Shown here one piece after another: positions 18,048-26,427 of a stretch of DNA of 64,000 nucleotides. The notes below the pieces were generated by a model. That model saw only the letters and a program-made list of their open reading frames with translations, was not told where the DNA came from and made no database searches. The position numbers and the translations under genes were made by a program. Each line of letters opens with the position of its first letter. Position 1 is the first letter of the stretch. Origin of the DNA: Asparagopsis taxiformis (taxonomy: Eukaryota > Rhodophyta > Florideophyceae > Bonnemaisoniales > Bonnemaisoniaceae); the NCBI GenBank assembly GCA_030407315.1, contig JALQPE010001719.1:186001-250000 (forward strand), written 5' to 3'.

Positions 18048-20024
18048 ATGGAGGATGCTGATGGCTTTATTCGAACGATCCCAGAGGATTTCCCCGCGTA
18101 TGAAACTGATGATAATGCGTCCCAACTCGAATTCGACTCGGATGATGATGATGGCGACAAACGCACACAACCCTTTTTCACAGCCGAAAGGCCCGTTCCG
18201 TGGAATATGAAGGCAGCACATCAACATGCAGAAAAGCCTCTTTCATTCCAAACGTCAATCGACCAAAAAATCGACTCGACCTTGCGCAAAATGCAAACTG
18301 ACCATCCCGACACCGCTGCTGACGACGACGACGATAATGACGATAAAGGTTCCGAAAACCGAAAGCCACAAAGTCCTCCCAGCGACGACGACGATGAGGC
18401 CCCCCAGCCAGCTGCAGAGCACGCTTCCGATGAACAAGATGCATTGCCGAAAAAGGGGAAGAAACGCATCCGACGCGAAAAAAATGCTCCCACCTCATTT
18501 CTTCAACTTCATCTATCCAAGCCATTGCAGAAAGCAGTCGATGTTCTCGAATGGATCGAGCCCACTCCGATTCAAGCCGCCGCGATTCCATACATTCTCT
18601 CCGGCAGGGACGTGTGTGCCAGCGCCGTGACAGGCTCGGGTAAGACGGCAGCATTTGTGCTGCCCATTCTCGAGCGCCTTTTGCAGGCTGGATTCGACAA
18701 TGCAACTCGTGTGGTCATTCTGTTACCGACGCGCGAACTCGCCGCCCAATGCCACTCGGTGCTGACCACTTTGGCCAAGTACACAACGATTCGCGCCGCA
18801 CTCGCCGTCGGCGGGCTGTCCAACAAGGCGCAGGAAGCCGCCTTGCGCTCGCGTCCGCACATCGTCGTGGCGACCCCCGGACGACTCATTGATCACATCC
18901 GAAATGCGCAGAGCTTCTCCCTGGATGATATCGAGATTGTCGTCATGGACGAGGCCGATCGCCTGCTGGAAATGGGCTTCCAGGCCGAGGTTGAGCAGAT
19001 TGTTCGGTATACGCCCGCGTCGCGACAGACGCTGCTGTTTTCGGCTACGATAAATTCAAAGCTGAAGAGTCTGATCAAGTTGTCGTTGCAGAATCCCATT
19101 AATTTGGCGGTGGATGCGATGTTTGATGTCGCGTCGACGCTTTCGCAGGAATTTGTCAAACTGAAACCGGCTTTTGAAAGTAACAAGGATGCGATTTTAT
19201 TTTCGCTCGTCACGCGCACGTTTAAATCTCGCACTATCATCTTCTTCCGCCAAAAGGTTACTGCGCATAGGTTTAAAATTTTGTTCGGGTTGACAAAGCT
19301 CAAGTGTGCCGAACTGCATGGGAATCTGACGCAGGCGCAGCGTCTCGAAGCACTAGACAGCTTTAGGGAGGGCGGTGTGGACTTTCTGTTGTGCACAGAT
19401 CTTGCAGCGCGCGGATTGGATATTGCTGCGGTTGATACGGTGATCAACTATGACATGCCGCCGGAAGTGAAAGAGTATGTGCATCGCGTCGGTCGAACGG
19501 CGCGCGCTGGAAACCAGGGCAGGGCGTGCAGCATTGTGTGCACGGGGAACAACGAAGAGCGCAAGCTGCTCAAGGACGTTGCCAAGAGAGCAAAGGGGCA
19601 GTTGTCTGCGCGTGTTGTGCCGGTTGCGGTGATTGGCAAGTGGAGAGTGTGGATTGATAGTTTGGAGGGCGCAGTGAAAAGTGTGCTCAAGGAAGAGAAA
19701 CAGGAGATGGAAATGCGAAAGGCTGAGATGGAGCTGCGCAAGGCGGACAATATCATGCAGCATTCGGATGACATTTACGGGCGCCCGGCACGGACGTGGT
19801 TCCAGAGCGAGGCGCAGAAAATGGAGGCCAAGTCGAAAGTACGCGAGCAGCTCGGGCTGGAACCGACTGGCGAGGAACAGAAGAGGACTGAGCGACGGAA
19901 GCGCAAGGCAGCAGATATGGAAAAGCGTCGAAAGGGACAGGACAAGACGAAAATGGACCGAGACGTTGTGCGGCAAAAGGCTGATGCGCGAAGTGCCAAG
20001 AGGAAAGCAGGCAAGCGATCGTAG
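18048..20024 (+). CDS. DRS1: DEAD-box ATP-dependent RNA helicase, Drs1/DDX27-like
   Basis: 658 aa. Drs1/DDX27 acts in the nucleolus in 27S/large-subunit rRNA processing. The N-terminal ~165 residues are acidic (runs of Asp, EDFPAYETDDNASQ), followed by a basic KKGKKRIRREK. The helicase core has the Q motif (PTPIQAAAIP), motif I AVTGSGKTAAF (~193), PTRELAAQ, TPGRLIDH, DEADRLLEMGF with DEAD at 301-304, SATIN, and the C-terminal motif HRVGRTARAG. The C-terminal ~120 residues are Lys/Glu/Arg-rich helical, as in Drs1. The ATG at 18048 is chosen because MEDADGFIRTI begins the typical acidic leader. Confidence 0.93.
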   Translation: MEDADGFIRTIPEDFPAYETDDNASQLEFDSDDDDGDKRTQPFFTAERPVPWNMKAAHQHAEKPLSFQTSIDQKIDSTLRKMQTDHPDTAADDDDDNDDKGSENRKPQSPPSDDDDEAPQPAAEHASDEQDALPKKGKKRIRREKNAPTSFLQLHLSKPLQKAVDVLEWIEPTPIQAAAIPYILSGRDVCASAVTGSGKTAAFVLPILERLLQAGFDNATRVVILLPTRELAAQCHSVLTTLAKYTTIRAALAVGGLSNKAQEAALRSRPHIVVATPGRLIDHIRNAQSFSLDDIEIVVMDEADRLLEMGFQAEVEQIVRYTPASRQTLLFSATINSKLKSLIKLSLQNPINLAVDAMFDVASTLSQEFVKLKPAFESNKDAILFSLVTRTFKSRTIIFFRQKVTAHRFKILFGLTKLKCAELHGNLTQAQRLEALDSFREGGVDFLLCTDLAARGLDIAAVDTVINYDMPPEVKEYVHRVGRTARAGNQGRACSIVCTGNNEERKLLKDVAKRAKGQLSARVVPVAVIGKWRVWIDSLEGAVKSVLKEEKQEMEMRKAEMELRKADNIMQHSDDIYGRPARTWFQSEAQKMEAKSKVREQLGLEPTGEEQKRTERRKRKAADMEKRRKGQDKTKMDRDVVRQKADARSAKRKAGKRS

Positions 20025-20168
20025 TTTACATGGCGAATTGAGTGGTATGTATGTAAATTGTTGAGTGCACGCAACCATAGCTTAATGTGAGTGTTGTTGT
20101 TATATTCACGATTGGTGCCAAGCGAAGCATACAGCCGAACGCGCTTGAATATGACGACGGGAAGTGGC

Positions 20169-20798
20169 TTAGTTGAATTGGTAGTCGGCAAAGGCATAGC
20201 CTGTGCGACTTGGAACAGCATTGAGCTGCAATCTCTGATACGGTTGACTCTTGGGGTCATAATAGTAGCCGAGAATGGCACCGGCTTGTCTATCCATACA
20301 CACATAGTAAAAGCCTGCAATCGTCAAGCCACAATCCTCGCCGGGACTGACAAAGAAGATTTCCTTCCAGCGCATAAAGATGTACCTCGACTGCGACAAG
20401 TCAATATCGTCGCCATTCTGCACGCGAGCGAGCATGGGACCAAAGGCGATAAATTTCTTCCAGTGATCGAGGTCGTGTTTCGACTCTGCGCCCCAGCGCG
20501 CGGTCCAAAAAAAGTAGTTTTGATTGTCGATAATCTCGCCGCGCCAGAAAGTGACGACGGGTGAATCGGCCTTGGGCACGTCGAGCGCCTCCATGGAACC
20601 GGAGACGGTACCACGCTGCAAATCAAGCGCCTGAATAACGACGTTGACGCGCCATTCGTTGTTGTCCTTGGCGGACAACGCGTTGACCGTCTGACTGCCG
20701 GAAAAGGTCTGGCCGACGGCCAGAAAGGCCGCCGTGTCGATTTGACGCACCGTCGCTGCAGACGATGGACACGCGCGACGCGAAGGCTGCGTGTGCAT
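20169..20798 (-). CDS. GID4: GID4/Vid24-like substrate receptor of the GID/CTLH E3 ligase
   Basis: 209 aa. Gid4 is the beta-barrel subunit that recognises N-terminal Pro degrons and delivers substrates (gluconeogenic enzymes in yeast) to the GID/CTLH ubiquitin ligase. Visible family blocks are FSGSQTVN, VTFWRGEIIDNQNYFF, DLDHWKKFIAFGPM, YIFMRWKEIFFVS and GFYYVCMDRQAGAILGYYY. The Met at 20798 is the only in-frame ATG before the fold. The frame stays open upstream to about 21098 (Arg/Ser-rich) but only from non-ATG codons. It converges on DRS1. Confidence 0.93.
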   Translation of the reverse strand: MHTQPSRRACPSSAATVRQIDTAAFLAVGQTFSGSQTVNALSAKDNNEWRVNVVIQALDLQRGTVSGSMEALDVPKADSPVVTFWRGEIIDNQNYFFWTARWGAESKHDLDHWKKFIAFGPMLARVQNGDDIDLSQSRYIFMRWKEIFFVSPGEDCGLTIAGFYYVCMDRQAGAILGYYYDPKSQPYQRLQLNAVPSRTGYAFADYQFN

Positions 20799-21292
20799 CG
20801 ACGAGGCGCGCGCACGCGCGGAACGGGAGCGTCGCACCTTGCTTTCGTCGCTGGTGCGCCGGCGACGCGCCGGCGTCAGCGCAGTACGCTCCAGATTGCG
20901 CGCGGACGATGGTATTGCGTTGGGTGGTTGGTAGTGATTGTATCTATGGTGTGTCGGGTCGGCTACGTACGGGTGCGTTGCGATATGGTCATGTGCGTTT
21001 GTGGAGGTTATGCGCCGAAATGTTATGTAACATTTGTACAGCGATGGATGAATGAATGAGACACTCCAACGACTGATTGTTGTGTGTTTCGATTGCAAAA
21101 ACTTTCAGTGCCAACCAAGTGCACAATTGAAATTGAGCTTGCGTATCGTTGATTCCACGCTTTGCTCCACCAATTATTCCGTGCCATGTGTCACCACACA
21201 CGCTTTTCCAAGTGTCCCCAACTTGATTGAACACACGTGTCCACCCATCTTGTCAGCATTCATAACTCACCAAACATCGCATCAGCATTGCC
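20799..21292. promoter_or_regulatory. Divergent promoter region, GID4 / TRAP-gamma
   Basis: About 490 nt between opposite starts. The GID4 side is GC-rich (GGCGACGCGCCGGCGTC near 20860-20876) and the rest mixed. No TATA box or RNA gene seen. Confidence 0.4.
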
Positions 21293-21853
21293 ATGGTCGC
21301 CAAACTTTCCTTCCCCCACATCCATCCGCTCCGCAACATGTCCGACGACCTGCAAGATCTCGACGACTTTGGCCGAAAACCGTCAGCCATAAAACGACTC
21401 GTCTACCTGCTACTCTCTCTCGAATGCGTCGTCGCTGTGGCACTCCTCTACATCCGCATCTTCCTGATCGATATCAGCGCCTCGCAGGTGACACTGGCGC
21501 TCGGCATCATCGTATGCAGCGTCGTGCTCTCGCTCGCCTACCACAATCTCGCATTCGCCAAGGCGGCACGCATCCGTCTCGTGGCCAATCCCCCGACAAA
21601 GAACGCATTCAAAGGCAACCAACACGCCTACAAGGCCGCGCAGCGTGAGCACGAACAGACGATTTCGCGATCCGCGCTCTGGTATTCCTGCGCGTACAAT
21701 AACGCCATCTTCATGTTTATGACGCCCGTAATCGGCTGCTACGTGCTGTCGGAAAACGTCGGCGGCGATCTCAACCTGCTCTTATCCGGCGCTGCCGCAG
21801 CCGCTCTCGCGCTCTTCAATTCTAACACCGCGCTCAAGGCTATCGGGGAGTAG
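21293..21853 (+). CDS. SSR3: Translocon-associated protein subunit gamma (TRAP-gamma/SSR3)
   Basis: 186 aa. TRAP-gamma is a four-helix ER membrane subunit of the TRAP complex that sits beside Sec61 and the ribosome. Two N-terminal hydrophobic helices (about residues 36-58 and 65-85) are followed by a basic cytosolic loop with Lys/Arg and REHEQTISRSALWY. Two C-terminal helices follow, starting at the conserved YNNAIFMFMTPVIGCYVL. The block LAYHNLAFAKAAR matches the family's AYKN..F. segment. A second Met at 21338 (MSDDLQDLDDF) may be the real start. Its stop lies 10 nt from the stop of the convergent INSIG gene. Confidence 0.8.
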   Translation: MVAKLSFPHIHPLRNMSDDLQDLDDFGRKPSAIKRLVYLLLSLECVVAVALLYIRIFLIDISASQVTLALGIIVCSVVLSLAYHNLAFAKAARIRLVANPPTKNAFKGNQHAYKAAQREHEQTISRSALWYSCAYNNAIFMFMTPVIGCYVLSENVGGDLNLLLSGAAAAALALFNSNTALKAIGE

Positions 21854-21863
21854 ATGAAATAAA

Positions 21864-22469
21864 CTAATTTTCATCCGCTTGTAACGCGCGTGCAAGATTG
21901 CCCACCGCTGCGCCGCCCGCAAAGTACACCGGCACGATGAATAGCGGTATGTTGAAAAACTCGCCCGCAGAATAGTTGTACAAATGTCCGCCGTTGATCA
22001 GATATAGCTCGACCGCCGGTCCGCCCAACGCCGTCAGAATCGACATGATCAGACCGCCGATGCTGCCGTCGAGAAGGCAGTATTCCGTCAGTGCTAGTGC
22101 CCACAGAAGGGGGCCGACTAGCGGCGCGTGCATGCTGGGTAATGCCGCCGATAGATAGTAAATGCTGCTGAATGCGCTGATTGTTAGCAATGCCCTTGGC
22201 ATGCGTATCGCGTCGTTTCGAAATGACGTGTTTGAAATGGTGTCGTTTAGATAGAGCGTTCCGAATCCGATGATCAAACCGGCGAGGATGAATAGTGGAG
22301 GTGTGAACGGAGCGCTGATGATGTCTACGACGATGCCACGCCATATCTGCGCGTGGATGTTGATCGGTGCGTTGTAGTGCAGTATTCCAAATTGCGAGTG
22401 ATAGTTGTCTAGTAGCGGACCCAATACAGCGGATGATGCCGCGAGAACAGCAATAGTGTGCGTTGACAT
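21864..22469 (-). CDS. INSIG: INSIG-domain ER membrane protein
   Basis: 201 aa from the ATG at 22469 (another in-frame Met at 22502). In animals and fungi INSIG binds oxysterols and retains SCAP or triggers degradation of HMG-CoA reductase. About six hydrophobic segments are visible. The C-terminal block INGGHLYNYSAGEFFNIP followed by PVYFAGGAAVGNLARAL matches the strongest INSIG signature (YNGVYQYTSPDF ... FFSGGVTVGNIGRQL in human as I recall it). The central segment SSIYYLSAALP fits the loop before helix 4. Whether SCAP/SREBP partners exist in this lineage is unknown, so an HMG-CoA-reductase-linked or unrelated role is inferred. Confidence 0.75.
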   Translation of the reverse strand: MSTHTIAVLAASSAVLGPLLDNYHSQFGILHYNAPINIHAQIWRGIVVDIISAPFTPPLFILAGLIIGFGTLYLNDTISNTSFRNDAIRMPRALLTISAFSSIYYLSAALPSMHAPLVGPLLWALALTEYCLLDGSIGGLIMSILTALGGPAVELYLINGGHLYNYSAGEFFNIPLFIVPVYFAGGAAVGNLARALQADEN

Positions 22470-22912
22470 TGTTCGTCTTGTCTCTTTATCACGAGGTTGC
22501 ATGCTACATGTACTGGTCGAAACACGCTGTGAGACACATGGAACAGAATGGACAAACGCCCACGCAACGTTATGCGCTCGTCTGCTCGCACGACTGCGCG
22601 TACAAACGGAGATGCCATCTCGCCGCTTATGCGCCGGTCCCTGTGCAGCCATGTTCGGAACGACGGCGAGAGATGTAGCTCGTAAGTTTGCGTAACACAA
22701 AGATGCAAATTGCATTTTCACATCGCAATCGATCGGTTGATGGAAATTGAAAAAAGTGCAACCGTCATAGAACGTTTCAAGTAGTTCAAATTAAATCACA
22801 ACCGTCACTACACATCTGTCCTTGTTGCTGCCACTCACCAGCGGCACCTCACGTGTAATTCAGCGCGCCCACAGCCGTCGTCTCGTCCGCAGAGCAATAT
22901 CGTCGCTGCAGA
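22470..22912. promoter_or_regulatory. Divergent promoter region, INSIG / SelM-like
   Basis: About 440 nt between opposite starts. AT-rich around 22680-22800 (TTGAAAAAAGTGC, AAATTAAATCAC). The INSIG frame is open upstream to 22721, considered 5' UTR. No RNA gene seen. Confidence 0.4.
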
Positions 22913-23533
22913 ATGGCGCTAAGACTGACAAAAGGCGTGAGCAGTCTGGCATTACTGCCGCTTCGCGTGCGAATCATTGCCGGACTAGCGCTGATGTTCT
23001 TCGCGACCATCCTGCTCATATCCGAGACGAGTAAATCGCAAACCGAGTCCGAATTGAAGCGCACCGCGTCTGCATCTGTGGACGGCGGCATCGGCGAGTC
23101 GACGACGCACGTGAAAGCCGTATCGGGTCAACAAGCGGTCGCGGAGGCGCAATCCGTTGTGAAAACGGCCAAGATTGTGACATGTCCGCGCTGCAGATTG
23201 AATGCGTTGCCGCTGGTGAAGAAATTTGTGTTTCAACATGCCAAACTATTCGAGCCCAATTTGAAGGTCGACTTTATTCCCGGCGAAGACCCGACATTAT
23301 ATCTCTACGAAAACGGCAAGGAGGTAGCCGAAATCGATCTTGAAGTACGTCAATCCATCATCCAATTCTCTAGCAACCACAACGCGTCATGACCGACACT
23401 AATCTCTACCACACCGCGCGTCGCACCGTCGCAGGAATACACCTGGAAGTCCATCATTGTGAAATTGGTCAACTTTGGCATAAAACCGTCCGAGCAAACG
23501 GCCGATGTAAAAGCGGCACTGAAAGGATTTTGA
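22913..23533 (+). CDS. SelM/Sep15-like thioredoxin-fold ER protein, CxxC form, two exons
   Basis: Join 22913..23344, 23435..23533, giving 176 aa. SelM and Sep15 are ER-resident thiol oxidoreductase-like proteins. A signal anchor (RIIAGLALMFFATILLIS, about residues 20-37) precedes a variable linker. The fold follows with TCPRCRLNALPLVKKFV, KLFEPNLKVDFIPGEDPTLYL and ENGKEVAEIDLE, ending in exon 2 with EYTWKSIIVKLVNFGIKP. The redox motif is C-P-R-C, where animal SelM has C-x-x-Sec, so this is a non-selenium form. Without splicing the frame stops at 23392 and the C-terminal helix is lost; splicing restores it. An AATAAA follows at 23618. Confidence 0.78.
23345..23434 (+). other. Spliceosomal intron of SelM-like gene (90 nt)
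   Basis: Donor GAA|GTACGT, acceptor GCAG|GAA, phase 0. Branch-point-like ACTAAT at 23398-23403, with the branch A 32 nt before the acceptor. Inferred from restoration of the conserved C-terminal helix. Confidence 0.82.
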
Positions 23534-23617
23534 CGGCAACCAATGCAGCCAGCTCGTGCAACAAGTGCAATCCACGTAGAAAGCGCAATTGACGCGATCG
23601 TCGCAATACTAGCGCAT

Positions 23618-23623
23618 GAATAA
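23618..23623 (+). terminator. Polyadenylation signal of SelM-like gene
   Basis: AATAAA 85 nt after the stop and 8 nt before the end of the convergent HYPK coding region, so the 3' UTR probably runs into it. Confidence 0.5.
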
Positions 23624-23630
23624 ACAGATA

Positions 23631-23954
23631 CTAGCGAACAAGTTGACAAAGCGCCTGTACGACATTGCCGCGTGCGATTCGTAACGCACGTTCGGCGTCT
23701 TTGGGCTCTAGATCGAGCTCGTTGACAATTAATTGCACGTCTGATTGCTGGATCTTGACGTTCATCAAATCCTTCTCCATGGCGTCCTTCTTCGCGGCTG
23801 ACGCGCTTCCGAGCATCGCTCGCATCGAATCCGCTACCTTGGCGGCGTCCATCTCGCGCTCCTCGACATAGTCGGTTACTTTGTCCAAATCCCCCGTCGC
23901 TTTCGCGCGGATGCGATTCTGCTCCTTGGCTGCCGCTTCCTCCTCGACTGACAT
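23631..23954 (-). CDS. HYPK: HYPK-like NatA-associated UBA protein
   Basis: 107 aa from the ATG at 23954. HYPK binds the ribosome-associated N-terminal acetyltransferase NatA and tunes its activity. Visible features are LDKVTDYVEEREM (the family's conserved VTDY.EE segment), a charged helix, and a C-terminal UBA/NAC-alpha-type domain (VKIQQSDVQLIVNELDLEPKDAERALRIARGNVVQAL; residues ~62-104). The frame is open 5' to 24026, but only from a TTG codon. Confidence 0.9.
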   Translation of the reverse strand: MSVEEEAAAKEQNRIRAKATGDLDKVTDYVEEREMDAAKVADSMRAMLGSASAAKKDAMEKDLMNVKIQQSDVQLIVNELDLEPKDAERALRIARGNVVQALCQLVR

Positions 23955-24492
23955 GGTGGCGCCTGCGTGCGGTTTGGTGGTTGCAGACGTGCACGTCGAG
24001 TTTGTGCCGCCGCGGATTTTGGCCAATTTGTTGGATGACGATTTTGTAAAATAGTGGAAACATTCGTCGGATGTACAGCGTGTGTCTACCTTGATATTGT
24101 TCGAGTTGCTCTAGAAGCTCATTGCTCGTCTGGAAGATTAGGCATACTTGCACTACGTGATTAACGATTCTTATCCTGCGCTCAGTACGACGCTTTCTTT
24201 CTGAAATGTAACCCTGTAGCCGACGTGTCGTATTACTCATTTTCCATGTCTTCTACATATGTATCGTCAAAAGTAGTCGTCAAGTACTTGTGCCGAGTTT
24301 ATCAATTGTAAATGTGGTAGCCACTATGCTCACAGATACGCCCGACCTGATTTATGCAGAGGTGGTCAACGGCGGAGCATCTATGTATGAAATGGCTGCT
24401 TCATTTTCGGCTGCGTACCATTTTTTCGCATCGATTTTCATCCTCTCCATAGCGCGCAAGTGAACGAACACTACATCTAGCATCAACACCAA
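23955..24492. promoter_or_regulatory. Divergent promoter region, HYPK / 5'-nucleotidase
   Basis: About 540 nt, AT-rich for the window (24220-24330), with no TATA box assigned and no RNA gene seen. Confidence 0.4.
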
Positions 24493-25214
24493 ATGCCGAC
24501 CGTTGTGGCAGTGGATCTCGACGAGGTTTTGGGAAGCTTTGTGCAAGCATTGTGCAACTATCACAATGAAAAGTATGCAACCAATCTAAAGCTATCGGAT
24601 TTCCATTCGTACACATTTGCAGAGGTGAGCGTCTACACGCGCGTGCGTCTCCACGCGCCCAATTTCAGCTTTCACCCACACCACTAACACACGTCCACGC
24701 ATTGCGAGCGGCACAGGTATGGGGTGGCAGTGACGCAGAGTCCACAGCAAAGGTGCATGACTTTTTCACGACGCACCACTTCAAGCAAATGCCTGTTGTG
24801 CGCGGCGCTAAAGAGGGCATTGCAGCACTGAGAGAAATGGGCTTTCGATTAGTAGTTGTCACAAGCCGTCAGCTCATCATCCAACAGGACACTGAGAACT
24901 GGCTGAGACACAACTTTGCGCCAGATTCATTTACAGATGTTGTGTTTGGAAATCATTGGGGTTTGCACGGACGCAAGATCAGTAAACTCGATCTCTGCAA
25001 AGAGCTCGGCGCAAAGCTACTCATTGACGATTCTTTGATCTACGCAAAGGAAATCGCGGCAGCCGGTATGCAGTCTGTATTGTTCGACCTTGACGGAAGC
25101 TACATGTGGAACAAGACGGATGAGCCGTTACCGCGCGGTATAATGCGCGTCTCCAACTGGCAACAAGTCATTGAACAAGTAGCACGTCACACCCCAGAAT
25201 CCACGACCACATGA
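24493..25214 (+). CDS. HAD-superfamily 5'-nucleotidase (NT5C type), two exons
   Basis: Join 24493..24624, 24717..25214, giving 209 aa. NT5C-type enzymes dephosphorylate (deoxy)nucleoside monophosphates. Exon 1 has the HAD motif I nucleophile DLDEVLGSF. Exon 2 has motif II (RLVVVTSRQ), the Lys region GRKISKLDLCKELG and motif III/IV IDDSLIYAKE. The exon joint gives YTFAE|VWGGS, keeping the cap region continuous; the unspliced frame stops at 24687. No clear targeting peptide, so cytosolic location is presumed. An AATAAA is at 25296. Confidence 0.85.
24625..24716 (+). other. Spliceosomal intron of 5'-nucleotidase gene (92 nt)
   Basis: Donor GAG|GTGAGC, acceptor CACAG|GTA, phase 0. Branch-point-like CACTAAC at 24682-24688, with the branch A 29 nt before the acceptor. 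Confidence 0.87.
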
Positions 25215-25295
25215 CCAAACCCACAAAAACCGTCCCAAACGACGCTACACGACCGCCGCAACGGACATGCGCAATGTTACACAACAACGATCACC

Positions 25296-25301
25296 AATAA
25301 A
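25296..25301 (+). terminator. Polyadenylation signal of 5'-nucleotidase gene
   Basis: AATAAA 82 nt after the stop codon and about 90 nt before the ATG of the next plus-strand gene (panB). Confidence 0.55.
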
Positions 25302-25390
25302 TCATAACCGCCTCGGTAGAAAATTTGCCACCTTTTCACACCAACGCAGCGCGACACGGTGACCTCGACGGCGATCACACCCATTCCACC

Positions 25391-26404
25391 ATGCAACTTC
25401 ACCGCGCAATGCGGCGTCTAGCACCGACGTTCCATCGGGGCACGCGACTCAACTGCACGATATCGCCGCCACCGCCGCCACGGACGACGCTGCGTTCGAT
25501 CCGCGCCTCGCACGCGGCGGGCACGCCGCTGACGATGCTGACGGCGTACGACTATCCGACGGCGCGTCACGCGGACCGCGCGGGCGTGGACATAGTGCTG
25601 GTGGGCGACAGCGTGGGGATGGTGGTACTGGGCAATCGAACGACGCAGACGGTGACGACGGACGAAATGGTACATCATGCACGCGCGGCGCGTCGTGCCG
25701 TCACATCCGCCATGTTGATCGCGGACATGCCGTTCGGTTCGTACGAGACGTCGTCGCAGCAGGCAGTCGCGACCGCGATTCGTCTCGTCAAGGAGGCCGC
25801 CGTGGACGCCGTCAAATTGGAGGGCGGTCTGCAGCGCGCTGCGGCCATTCGAGCGATCGTGCAGGCCGGTGTCGCCGTCATGGGACATGTCGGATTGCAG
25901 CCGCAATCCGTGTCCGCGCTGGGCGGCTTTCGATCGATGGGGCGCTCCGCTCGCGAGGCACGCGTGGTGTTGGACGATGCGCACGCCGTGCAGGAGGCCG
26001 GCGCGTTTGCAATGGTGGTTGAATGTGTTCCGGAACGATTGGCCAGTTTTGTGACGGAGCAAATGTCCATCCCGACCATCGGTATTGGCAGTGGCGCGCG
26101 CTGTGACGGACAGGTGTTGGTGTATCATGATATGTTGGGCATTTTGTCGCATCCGCATCATGACAAGGTGGCGCCCAAGTTTTCGAAACAGTATTTGGAA
26201 CTTGGACCGCAGATTCACGATGCCATTAGTGAGTATTGTGATGACGTTCGCAAGAGGCGCTTTCCCAGTGCGCGCTACTCGCCGTACGACATTTCAGATG
26301 AGGAATTTGCAAAGTTTGTGCAGCAAGCGCATAATCAACCGCGGAAACGGGCAGCAACGATCAAGTCGCCGCATGCGCACGGCGATGATATATCATTGTA
26401 CTAG
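25391..26404 (+). CDS. panB: 3-methyl-2-oxobutanoate hydroxymethyltransferase (ketopantoate synthase)
   Basis: 337 aa. PanB transfers a hydroxymethyl group from methylene-tetrahydrofolate to ketoisovalerate, the first step of pantothenate/CoA synthesis. The N-terminal ~35 residues (MQLHRAMRRLAPTFHRGTRL) look like a mitochondrial presequence. The barrel shows MLTAYDYPTARHADRAGVD, LVGDSVGMVVLG with metal-ligand Asp, ADMPFGSYE, KLEGG, MGHVGLQPQS and IPTIGIGSG. The ATG at 25391 is the first in frame; upstream in-frame sequence has only a TTG. The C-terminus extends ~20 residues beyond the barrel. It converges on the PGM3 gene, with a 23-nt gap. Confidence 0.95.
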   Translation: MQLHRAMRRLAPTFHRGTRLNCTISPPPPPRTTLRSIRASHAAGTPLTMLTAYDYPTARHADRAGVDIVLVGDSVGMVVLGNRTTQTVTTDEMVHHARAARRAVTSAMLIADMPFGSYETSSQQAVATAIRLVKEAAVDAVKLEGGLQRAAAIRAIVQAGVAVMGHVGLQPQSVSALGGFRSMGRSAREARVVLDDAHAVQEAGAFAMVVECVPERLASFVTEQMSIPTIGIGSGARCDGQVLVYHDMLGILSHPHHDKVAPKFSKQYLELGPQIHDAISEYCDDVRKRRFPSARYSPYDISDEEFAKFVQQAHNQPRKRAATIKSPHAHGDDISLY

Positions 26405-26427
26405 ACGTTGCCAACTAGAAATTACAA

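Noticed and set aside
22470..22721. N-terminal extension of INSIG to 22721
   Set aside because: The extra 84 residues have no membrane segment or conservation and the region is needed as a promoter; the Met at 22469 starts just before the first helix.
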